From Thermomicrobiaceae bacterium (GTDB lineage: Bacteria; Chloroflexota; Chloroflexia; Thermomicrobiales; Thermomicrobiaceae): 7,656 bases of DNA. Shown in pieces: positions 1 through 6,395 of this stretch (position 1 is its first letter; the number at the start of each line of letters is the position of its first letter). The DNA lies in NCBI GenBank assembly GCA_025966355.1, contig JAICWZ010000080.1, forward strand, positions 1 to 7,656. Reading direction: 5' to 3'. The translations under genes and the position numbers were made by a program. The notes below the pieces were generated by a model. The model was given only the letters and a program-made list of their open reading frames with translations. It had not been told where the DNA came from and did no database searches.

Positions 1-110
1 CCCTCACGACCATCATTTGCCACATGCGCCTCGTACCCTTCGCGTTTAAGGTAAACGCGTAGCAGATTCGCGATGTTGAGATCGTCCTCGACAACCAGGA
101 TGCGTTCCAT
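1..110 (-). CDS. Response regulator, N-terminal receiver fragment (partial, runs off window)
   Basis: The complement of 1-110 starts with ATG at 110 and reads without a stop for 36 codons, beginning MERILVVEDDLNIANLLRVY. This is the first beta strand, the acidic pair (E8, D9, D10, which bind Mg2+ in the receiver fold) and helix 1 of a CheY-like receiver domain. The phospho-accepting aspartate and any output domain lie beyond the left edge. The opening resembles OmpR/PhoB-class regulators, but the output class cannot be decided from this fragment. Upstream of the ATG the minus strand has only a weak ribosome site (GGCGG, 4 nt before the start). The gene is divergent from the receiver gene at 332, with 221 bp between them, so the two may share regulatory DNA. 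The family call is firm; the full-length identity is unknown. Confidence 0.85.
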   Translation of the reverse strand, partial: MERILVVEDDLNIANLLRVYLKREGYEAHVANDGRE

Positions 111-137
111 TGATCCGCCAGCCTTCGTTTCGTCTGT

Positions 138-143
138 ATTATC
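138..143 (-). promoter_or_regulatory. Possible -10 box for the left-edge response regulator
   Basis: The minus strand reads GATAAT here, five of six matches to TATAAT. It lies 27 nt upstream of the ATG at 110, which would give a leader of roughly 20 nt. No good -35 hexamer sits at normal spacing: the 17-bp position reads TGTCCC. This is a weak call based on one box and position only. Confidence 0.25.
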
Positions 144-276
144 GCGCGTTCAACAACCGTGGGACAGCGGCTGTACGTACGGATAAGAACCATGCCTGCC
201 TGATGGCATATCATGTGCGTTGCTACGAGCCATAACCTGTCGACTGACCATGAGGGGGTGTCGGTCGAGAGGCAGT

Positions 277-309
277 CTCAGCGAAAGGGAGCCTCGCACG
301 CGCGCTGAG
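277..309 (+). repeat. Inverted repeat in the leader of the stand-alone receiver gene
   Basis: CTCAGCG (277-283) is matched exactly by CGCTGAG (303-309) with a 19-nt spacer. If transcribed, it would form a 7-bp stem ending 13 nt before the GGAG ribosome site of the gene starting at 332. It could be a leader hairpin or, as DNA, an operator for a dimeric regulator. No T-run follows, so it is not a typical terminator. Function is unknown; only the repeat itself is seen directly. Confidence 0.4.
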
Positions 310-322
310 CAAGCTGGAATTT

Positions 323-326
323 GGAG
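323..326 (+). promoter_or_regulatory. Ribosome binding site of the stand-alone receiver gene
   Basis: GGAG lies 5 nt before the ATG at 332. A second in-frame ATG at 338 would be 11 nt away, so the spacing favours the first ATG, although either could be used. Confidence 0.6.
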
Positions 327-331
327 TCATA

Positions 332-709
332 ATGGTTATGGGCGTTGTAAATCCCACCATTCTCGTTGTTGAGGATGACCAAGGGATCGCGGAGTTGATC
401 TCCTTTGTCCTTGAAGAGGCCGGCTTCGAGGTCTATACGGAGCATGCCATCGGGCCGGCGCTGCGGACATTCGACGATCTTCACCCTCAACTGGTTATCA
501 CTGATCTGATGCTGCCGGACGGTCTCGGTTCGGATATGCTCACGCAGATGCGGGACCGATCGGACGACGATGGCGACGTCGGCAGTATTCTCATCTCGGC
601 GCATCCGCGGGCGAGAGAACACGCCGCCGCGTCGCATGCCGATGCGTATCTCTCAAAACCGTTCAACCTCGACGACCTCTATCGCGCGGTCGAGGATCTC
701 CTGAACTAG
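332..709 (+). CDS. Stand-alone receiver-domain response regulator (CheY-like)
   Basis: This 125-residue protein is a single receiver domain with no output domain, so it probably acts by protein-protein contact in a cytoplasmic phosphorelay rather than by binding DNA. All receiver landmarks are present: the acidic pair D15/D16 after ILVVEDD, the phospho-acceptor D58 in the beta-3 segment VITDLMLPD, S89 at the end of beta-4 (ILISA), Y106, and K109 in the LSKPF motif. The chain ends just after helix 5 (DDLYRAVEDLL), as in complete CheY-type proteins. An unusually acidic loop, RDRSDDDGD (residues 74-82), sits between helix 3 and strand 4. GGAG at 323 supports the ATG at 332. It faces the partial receiver gene at the left edge and converges on the membrane-protein gene ending at 736, with a 26-bp gap. 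No cognate kinase is visible. Fold confidence is high; the partner is unknown. Confidence 0.9.
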   Translation: MVMGVVNPTILVVEDDQGIAELISFVLEEAGFEVYTEHAIGPALRTFDDLHPQLVITDLMLPDGLGSDMLTQMRDRSDDDGDVGSILISAHPRAREHAAASHADAYLSKPFNLDDLYRAVEDLLN

Positions 710-735
710 CGACCACGAGCATGCCGCCCACTGCG

Positions 736-2637
736 CTAATTACCGGCCGGTGGCGTCGTGCCGTACAGTTGTGTCACCACGTCCTGCCGCAATGACAGCA
801 CGAAATTGGTTGGCGCCGAGGGCCGCGTAACCGAGCGATCAACCAGGAAATGCGGAAAACGCTCCCAACGATCCGGATGAATCACCGAACTGAGCAAACT
901 ACCCCAATCGGGATTTGACAGGGTGCCAGCCCGTACCGTGCTCAACGTCATGGTGCGCTGCAAGCGACCGTCCGTCGAGGCGAGGATCGTCGGGTGATCC
1001 GGCCGCATGATGACGACCTGCGGCTCATTCGATGCAGGATACTGCTCGTTCGGCTTCACGATCTGCAGCACCGGGAAATCGCGGAAATACCAGGCGAACG
1101 GCTGTGCGATCGTTGAATCGACCGCGACCGAGAGCCCATGGCCACCCGTTGGATCACGTGCGTCTTGCGAAAACGTCGTCATGTCGCGACTGACCGCGCG
1201 AATCTGCTGGACCGTCGTCCCAACCGCCGGCGTGCTGTCGCCGGCCGTGAGCGGCTCTCCCGGTCGTGAGATCGTCTGACTCTGGAGCAGGGCCGCCGCG
1301 CGCAGGCCGGTTCCGGCCAGCAAGAGCGCGACGAAGAGCGCGACGAGTGCCCAGGCCTGCACCGGCATCGACCGGCCGATCCATATCGACAGCGCGAGCA
1401 GTGGTGCGAAGATCACGATCGCGACCAGGATAAACGTGAAGATCCAGGCAGCGGCGTCGGTTCCGATATCGCTGGAGAGCAGGCCGTAAGTGCTGAGCGC
1501 GGCAAAGAAGGTGATCGGCACCGCAATGATGAAGAGCAGGCCACGCGGCGTGATGACGTCCGACCAGCGTATGTGTTGTAGCAGCGTATCCAGTCCGACG
1601 CCCGCCAGGAGCGTAAGCGGCAGCACCGTCAGCGTGTAGAGCGGCACATTTTTGCCACCGAGAATCGAGCCGCAGATCAGCCCGAGCACGGTCCACGCGA
1701 GCAGCCCCGGCACGAGCAGGTCGCGCGGTCGGTCGTCCGCTCGCGCTCGCCAGGCGAAGATGACAGCCAGTATCGCGAGTCCGAGCGCGAGCGTCTCATC
1801 GATCGTCAGCTGGAAGAAGGCGAGATGCCATTCCTCACCTGCGTTCGACAGATGCTGATCCCAGAGCGCCCGCAGGCTCTGGCGGAAGAAATCGGAGAAG
1901 CCGGACGGATGGACGAACAGACTCGTCGAGACGATGACGACGGTGACGAGCGCGCCGAGCGCAAAAGGGACGAGCGAGCGCGACGGTGCCGTTCGTTTGC
2001 CCGACAGGATGAGCAGCGCGATCACAACGATCGGCAGGGCGATCCAGCCGATCGGATCGGACATCACGATCAAGGCCGCGCCGATGCCGAATACCGCTGC
2101 CGCGCCGCGAGAATCGCGTTCGAGCCAGGTGAGACCGGCCGCGAGCGTCAGCAGCGAGCTGAAGATCAGCAGGCCGCCCGCGCTTGCGTTGCGCGAAGCC
2201 TGGACGAAGGTGGGTGAAATCGCGACGAGGGCTGCGGTCGCCAGCGCCGGTCCACGACCGATCCAGCGACCTAACCACCAGATGAGCGCGATTGAGCCGA
2301 GACCGGCGAGTAGCGGAACGATGCGCACGATGCCGTCGCTCGATCCGAAGAGGAAGAGCGCGAGTGCGGTCAGTACGGTAGGCAGCGGTGCCTGACCGGC
2401 CGCGGACGGGATCGTGCCGCCCTGCACGATGCTCAATGCGTTGGAGGCCAGGCTCGCCTCGCTGAATGAGAGTGGCAGCGCGGAGAAGTTCGTGACTCGC
2501 ATGAGGAAGGCCACAACCGCGATCGCGACCCAGCCGGCGCTGAACCACGAGAGCGACGCGAGACTCACGGGTCGATCAAGTACCGACGCGAACTCGCGCT
2601 CGTTCATATGCCCATCAAACGATTCGGCGTGTTCCAC
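736..2637 (-). CDS. Polytopic GT-C-fold membrane protein, diverged Agl23/TIGR03663 paralog with degenerate active site
   Basis: From the GTG at 2637 the product is 633 residues. It is a membrane protein with many hydrophobic segments between about residues 33 and 450, followed by a soluble C-terminal region of about 180 residues. It is a diverged relative of the neighbouring Agl23-type protein. Shared landmarks are the LFLFGS-D-IVRI stretch (94-106), AISP (139-142), a GGK-N-VP motif (327-332) matching GEKMPW in the neighbour, and a C-terminal signature GLSV...PFAWYFRDFP (501-522). The catalytic HHDES motif is replaced by SFSEAS (57-62), which loses the aspartate. The neighbour's second acidic site (RHD) aligns with S-A-G at 152-154. 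It may therefore be an inactive or repurposed partner rather than a working glycosyltransferase. The frame stays open to a TTG at 2655, but that TTG immediately precedes an AGGAGG ribosome site, which indicates the GTG at 2637; ATG at 2607 is a weaker option. It lies 42 nt downstream of the Agl23 gene, probably in the same operon. No clear terminator follows. Confidence 0.8.
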   Translation of the reverse strand: MEHAESFDGHMNEREFASVLDRPVSLASLSWFSAGWVAIAVVAFLMRVTNFSALPLSFSEASLASNALSIVQGGTIPSAAGQAPLPTVLTALALFLFGSSDGIVRIVPLLAGLGSIALIWWLGRWIGRGPALATAALVAISPTFVQASRNASAGGLLIFSSLLTLAAGLTWLERDSRGAAAVFGIGAALIVMSDPIGWIALPIVVIALLILSGKRTAPSRSLVPFALGALVTVVIVSTSLFVHPSGFSDFFRQSLRALWDQHLSNAGEEWHLAFFQLTIDETLALGLAILAVIFAWRARADDRPRDLLVPGLLAWTVLGLICGSILGGKNVPLYTLTVLPLTLLAGVGLDTLLQHIRWSDVITPRGLLFIIAVPITFFAALSTYGLLSSDIGTDAAAWIFTFILVAIVIFAPLLALSIWIGRSMPVQAWALVALFVALLLAGTGLRAAALLQSQTISRPGEPLTAGDSTPAVGTTVQQIRAVSRDMTTFSQDARDPTGGHGLSVAVDSTIAQPFAWYFRDFPVLQIVKPNEQYPASNEPQVVIMRPDHPTILASTDGRLQRTMTLSTVRAGTLSNPDWGSLLSSVIHPDRWERFPHFLVDRSVTRPSAPTNFVLSLRQDVVTQLYGTTPPAGN

Positions 2638-2646
2638 CCTGTTCGG

Positions 2647-2652
2647 CCTCCT
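2647..2652 (-). promoter_or_regulatory. Strong Shine-Dalgarno that sets the start of the Agl23-paralog gene
   Basis: The minus strand reads AGGAGG, a perfect anti-16S match, 9 nt before a GTG at 2637. The longest open frame would start at the TTG at 2655, which would put this site inside the coding region. The GTG is therefore the better start, shortening the protein by six residues. The site lies in the 42-nt gap after the upstream stop codon, so the gene has its own ribosome entry. Confidence 0.75.
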
Positions 2653-2679
2653 CAAGTGCGGGATCTGCGCAACCTCGAC

Positions 2680-5109
2680 TTATCGGTCATAACGAATCTG
2701 GTTGAAGTAGGGATAGAGGTCATTCCGCACATAGACGCGGAAGTTGACCGAGCCAAGGCCGCTCGGTACCTCGCGATAGGCGACCATGCGGAAGATCTTC
2801 CCCTGTTCGCTCGGCTCACGCATCGACCAGATGCTCGACCCGACGCTGCGCGCGACGTCGAGCAACGAGTAGGGCGGTTTGCTGCTGTCCTGATAATTCT
2901 GCCGGTTCACGTCGGTGATGTTCGGCGCATAGGCAAAACGGCGGTAGGTGTTCTCCTCCGGATACCACCAGCGCATCGGATATTCCTGGTAGGTGTACTT
3001 CTGTTTGAGCTGATCTTCCATGTCGCTGGTGAGCGTGCTATCCGCGACGACGATCACCTGCGCGTCGAGATCGCTCGGCAGTTGGTTGCCGATATAGCGC
3101 CGGTTCGGGAAGTCCTTCAAATACCAGTTGAACGGCCATTGAGTGACGTCGTCATACCAGATCGACAACCCCATGCCGCCGTTGACCTGTTGCGAAAGCT
3201 GGGTCAACTGATCGGTGACGCGCGGCACATCGGGTGATGTCTGGACATAAATCAGCATGTCTTTGGGTACGTCGCCCTCGCGATAGGTGAGGCGCCACTC
3301 CGCGTGCACCTGGGCGAGCGAAAACGCAAGCGTTCCGGCGATCAGGATCGTCGTCAATGCGCGTTTCGCTCCGAGCCGGACGATCGCCAGCGCCAGCAAC
3401 GCCAGCAGGACGAGCCAGGGAAGGTAAACGAAGGTCCACCAGTGATCGGTGACACCAGCGCGGAGTGTTCGCTCGTAGACTCCGCTGGCTGTGGTGTACG
3501 GTCCGTCGCTGGCCCAGGCGAGCGAGAGGAACGCGGTGCCGAGCAGTGCGATGACCGCGCCGCCGAAGATGACGAGATCGCGCCGCACGCCCGGTGACCA
3601 CCGGCACCAGTGTTGTTCGAGCCGCTCAATGCCGTCGCCGATGGTGGCGGCGGCCAGGAGCGTCATCGGCAACGCGATATGCACCACGATCCAGGGCATC
3701 TTCTCGCCGGCCCAGGAGAGCACCGCGAGCATGCCGAACGACCAGTAGATGAGGAAGCCCCGGACGTAGGTGCGCCGGTCGGGTGAGACACCGGAGCGCC
3801 AGGCGCGCACGATGCGCCAGAGCGTGAGGGCGACCGCGATCGGGAAGATGAGCGCCGCGACGTATTCGTATTGTGGCAGCAGGATCAGATAGTAGAACCA
3901 TGGCTCCTGACCACGTTGCACGCCCTGCTGGCCAAGCCAGTAGCCGAGCGCGCCGAAGGTGCCGCTGGCGAGCCCGGCCATGTTCGTGAAGAGGGTGGTG
4001 TACAGGACGACGAAGATCGCGACCTCGCCCGCGATGCCGATCCAGAGACCCCGGCGCTCGCCCAGCAGTTCGTGCAGCGCCGAGGCGGTCGAGCCCCGGG
4101 GCGCGTCGCCAAAGACGCCATCGATCCATCCGGTTTCCGGCGGCCGTTTGCGATCGAGCAGCCAGAGGCTGATAACGATCGCCAGCAGTCCGATGCCGAG
4201 CGCCGCGATGACGACCGGATGCTCGAAGAGCTTGACGGCGAACTGCTCGATCTGCCGGCCGGTTGGACGATCCCAGGGGATGCCGGGCAGCGGTGGCGCG
4301 CCGAGCGCGTGCAACACGCGTGACGTGGCGAGAAAGGCGATGCCCGCCCCGGCGGCGACGCCGAGCAGCGACGGAGCGATCTTGAGTGCAATGGCAATAC
4401 CGAGAAAGGTGGCGAAGACGAAGAGGACGATGAAGCTCACCTCTTCGGTGGTCAGCATGTAGCCGATCGCGAGCGCTCCGGTGATCGCCCAGCGCGCCTC
4501 CGGCTTTTCGAGATAGCGCACGATCGCGATAAACAGCACGAGCGTACCGGCGATGAGGTAGATGTCGTGCCGGATGAAGCGGCTGTAATACAGGATCGAT
4601 GGCGAGATAAGCAACAGCGCCGAGGCCGTCAGCGCCCCCCAGCGGCCGAGCAGTCGATCGCTGCGCAAGAACCAGGGGAGCATGACCGTGAGCACGCCGA
4701 GTGCTGCCGGGAAGATGCGCGACACGGCATCGGTTGAGCCGAAGAGCAGATACATGAGCGCGGTCGCGTGAAAAAGAAACGGTCCGTGCATCAACGGATC
4801 GTGAATGTAGCCGTTGCCTTCGGCGAAGACCCAGGAGAAGTAGCTGTGCAGCGATTCGTCATGATGAAGCGCCCGTGAGCCGAGGTCCCAGAAACGGGTG
4901 AGGCAGGCAACGACGAAGATCGCCGTGTAAAGCACATTCTCGACGGTCAAGCCGTGGGCAAGGCGCTCACCAAGGGATTTCCGGGGGAGTCGAATCTGGT
5001 CGGTGTCCATGTTACGTGCGGCGGTTCCGCCGGTGGCGGAGGGAGCGGTGAAGGCGGGTTGCATGAAGCGGGTGTTCCGTTCATTCCTCGGTGTGGACCC
5101 GAATCGCAC
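2680..5109 (-). CDS. TIGR03663 (Agl23-type) GT-C-fold membrane glycosyltransferase-like protein
   Basis: This is an integral membrane protein of up to 809 residues with a dozen or more hydrophobic segments (about 57-600) and an extracytoplasmic C-terminal region (about 607-809). The first loop after TM1 carries LHHDESLHSY (81-90), in which D84/E85 match the acidic pair of GT-C transferases that use lipid-linked sugars. It is followed by DPLMHGP (104-110), RFIRHD (177-182) and WAGEKMPW (466-473), all hallmarks of the family named 'flippase activity-associated protein Agl23'. The C-terminal region contains GLSIWYDD...WPFNWYLKDFP (647-668), also found in the adjacent paralog. The family is linked to cell-surface glycosylation in archaea; the bacterial substrate is not established. 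The start is uncertain: coordinates use the longest frame (GTG at 5109), but ATG at 5064 or 5010 is equally possible, no good Shine-Dalgarno decides, and the first ~50 residues are non-conserved and polar. A candidate -10 box lies at 5128-5133. Confidence 0.88.
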   Translation of the reverse strand: MRFGSTPRNERNTRFMQPAFTAPSATGGTAARNMDTDQIRLPRKSLGERLAHGLTVENVLYTAIFVVACLTRFWDLGSRALHHDESLHSYFSWVFAEGNGYIHDPLMHGPFLFHATALMYLLFGSTDAVSRIFPAALGVLTVMLPWFLRSDRLLGRWGALTASALLLISPSILYYSRFIRHDIYLIAGTLVLFIAIVRYLEKPEARWAITGALAIGYMLTTEEVSFIVLFVFATFLGIAIALKIAPSLLGVAAGAGIAFLATSRVLHALGAPPLPGIPWDRPTGRQIEQFAVKLFEHPVVIAALGIGLLAIVISLWLLDRKRPPETGWIDGVFGDAPRGSTASALHELLGERRGLWIGIAGEVAIFVVLYTTLFTNMAGLASGTFGALGYWLGQQGVQRGQEPWFYYLILLPQYEYVAALIFPIAVALTLWRIVRAWRSGVSPDRRTYVRGFLIYWSFGMLAVLSWAGEKMPWIVVHIALPMTLLAAATIGDGIERLEQHWCRWSPGVRRDLVIFGGAVIALLGTAFLSLAWASDGPYTTASGVYERTLRAGVTDHWWTFVYLPWLVLLALLALAIVRLGAKRALTTILIAGTLAFSLAQVHAEWRLTYREGDVPKDMLIYVQTSPDVPRVTDQLTQLSQQVNGGMGLSIWYDDVTQWPFNWYLKDFPNRRYIGNQLPSDLDAQVIVVADSTLTSDMEDQLKQKYTYQEYPMRWWYPEENTYRRFAYAPNITDVNRQNYQDSSKPPYSLLDVARSVGSSIWSMREPSEQGKIFRMVAYREVPSGLGSVNFRVYVRNDLYPYFNQIRYDR

Positions 5110-5127
5110 GGTCGTGTAATGGCCGCG

Positions 5128-5158
5128 ATTTTACACCGCCGCTTCTCCGTACAGCCAA
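5128..5158 (-). promoter_or_regulatory. Candidate promoter for the Agl23 gene pair
   Basis: The minus strand has TAAAAT at 5133-5128 (five of six to TATAAT). TTGGCT lies at 5158-5153 (four of six to TTGACA) with 19 bp between, slightly longer than ideal. Transcription would begin near 5121, just upstream of all candidate starts of the Agl23 gene and downstream of the M20 stop. This supports a separate transcription unit. It is a sequence-pattern call only. Confidence 0.3.
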
Positions 5159-5159
5159 T

Positions 5160-5171
5160 GCGCCGAAGCGC
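5160..5171 (-). terminator. Small cUUCGg hairpin after the M20 gene (weak terminator candidate)
   Basis: Eight nt after the M20 stop codon the minus strand reads GCGC-TTCG-GCGC, a 4-bp GC stem capped by the very stable UUCG tetraloop. No U-run follows, so it is not a canonical intrinsic terminator. It may instead protect the 3' end or be a pause site. An alternative pairing of CGCTTC with a downstream GAAGCG is also possible. Confidence 0.25.
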
Positions 5172-5179
5172 GGGGATTC

Positions 5180-6391
5180 TCAGGCGAGAAGCCTCCGCGC
5201 GTAATCGGCATAGACCGCCGCGCACGTCCGCATCGCGGCTTCATCAATGTATTCGCGTGGGCCGTGCGATACGTCGAGGCGTCCGGCGCCATAGCCGAAC
5301 GCCGGGATGCCGAGTTGCGCGTACCAGCGCACATCGAGCACACCCGCGCACATTTCGAACCGTGCCGGCGTGTCGGTGATCTCCTCGATGCTTGCCGCCA
5401 GCAATCGGGCGGCCGCATGCGTCGCTTCAGTGCCGGCTGATGGTTGAAACTGCGTCACGTCGATCGTCACGTCCGCATCGATTTTGTCGGCCGCCTCATT
5501 GATGATCTGGCGCATCCGATGGAGTTCGACCTCGATATCCTCCTCCGGATTGAAGCGGCTATCGACCGAAAACCAGGCTGAGCCGGGCACCACGTTGAAA
5601 TTCGAGCCGCTGCCCGACATGCCGCCGACGACGACCATCGAACCACGCGGATCGTTGGGGTCCATGCTGAAGCCGGTATGTCGCTCCATCATCTCCCGCG
5701 CGTAGTCTTCCAGCGGTCCGGCGACATGCAGCATTTGCTGAAAGGCATTGACGCCGAGGTTTGCCTGCCCCACGTGCGCCTCTTTCCCTCGGAGCGACAC
5801 ACGCAGGCTGACCGCGCCGCGTGCCGCGTTCCAGATGCTGCCGCTGCTCGGTTCAGCCGTCACCATCGCGAGCGCGGAAGATTCGATCAGTCCATGCTCG
5901 CGCAGATAGCCGGATCCGGCCACGCTGCCCGTCTCTTCGTCGCAGACGAGATGGATGTCGATCCGGCCGTCACCCAGCAGATCGAGTTCCCGCGCCGCCG
6001 CAGCTCCGTAGAGCATGCTGACGATGCCGCCCTTCATGTCGGCGGTACCGCGTCCGATGATCCGGCCCTCTTTGCGTTCGGCCCGAAACTGGGCGCGATC
6101 CTGCACCGGAACGACGTCGAAATGGCCGTGGAAGTAGACGAGCTTTGGACCGTTGCCAACCGAGCCGAGCACGACGCACGGTTCTTCGAGCGCATTCGAC
6201 GGCGGCACCGCGACGGTCTCGGGCGACAGACCGAGCCTGTCCATCGCCTCGTGCAGGATGGCGGCGCACTGCCCCAGGCCGCGTCCCGGCGGGTTTTCCG
6301 TGTCTTCAGCGACGAGCCGAATAAGCAGCGCCGCCATCTCCTCCGAGCGAGCGTCGATCCACGCCTGAATCTCGGTGGCTTGAGTCTCCAA
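5180..6391 (-). CDS. M20-family metallo-amidohydrolase (ArgE/DapE/CPG2-like peptidase)
   Basis: This 403-residue cytoplasmic hydrolase belongs to the M20 family, which uses two metal ions to cleave terminal amide bonds in N-acyl amino acids or small peptides. The catalytic set is complete: H90 and D92 in HGHFDVVP, bridging D118 in GRGTADMKGG, general base E152 and metal ligand E153 in CDEETGS, E180 in TAEPS, and H376 in SHGP. The inserted dimerisation domain (about 188-300) includes H206 in KEAHVGQ, a position usually contributed across the dimer. Length is typical for the family. The start is TTG at 6391, supported by AGGAAGG 8 nt upstream and by a complete helix 1; the next in-frame ATG, at residue 19, would cut that helix. 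It begins 4 nt after the stop of the M81-family gene, with its ribosome site inside that gene's last codons, so the two are very probably co-translated. The exact substrate (N-acyl amino acid, dipeptide, succinyl-DAP-like) cannot be decided; a dap or arg assignment is not supported by the neighbours. Confidence 0.9.
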   Translation of the reverse strand: METQATEIQAWIDARSEEMAALLIRLVAEDTENPPGRGLGQCAAILHEAMDRLGLSPETVAVPPSNALEEPCVVLGSVGNGPKLVYFHGHFDVVPVQDRAQFRAERKEGRIIGRGTADMKGGIVSMLYGAAAARELDLLGDGRIDIHLVCDEETGSVAGSGYLREHGLIESSALAMVTAEPSSGSIWNAARGAVSLRVSLRGKEAHVGQANLGVNAFQQMLHVAGPLEDYAREMMERHTGFSMDPNDPRGSMVVVGGMSGSGSNFNVVPGSAWFSVDSRFNPEEDIEVELHRMRQIINEAADKIDADVTIDVTQFQPSAGTEATHAAARLLAASIEEITDTPARFEMCAGVLDVRWYAQLGIPAFGYGAGRLDVSHGPREYIDEAAMRTCAAVYADYARRLLA

Positions 6392-6395
6392 CTAT

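Noticed and set aside
278..637. Minus-strand open frame of 119 codons opposite the receiver gene
   Set aside because: The plus-strand frame contains every receiver-domain landmark and a ribosome site; the opposite frame has none.
742..751. Perfect 10-bp palindrome ACCGGCCGGT near the convergent gene ends
   Set aside because: It lies within the last codons of the Agl23-paralog gene, has no loop and no T-run, and is likely by chance in GC-rich DNA, so it is not called a terminator or operator.
1835..2548. Minus-strand open frame of 237 codons in another frame of the Agl23-paralog gene
   Set aside because: The translation is arginine- and histidine-rich, as is typical of an out-of-frame shadow. 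The overlapping frame encodes a coherent membrane protein.
2608..3237. Plus-strand open frame of 209 codons across the junction of the two membrane-protein genes
   Set aside because: It is antisense to both GT-C genes and its translation shows no family motif. The minus-strand proteins have clear paralogy and family signatures.
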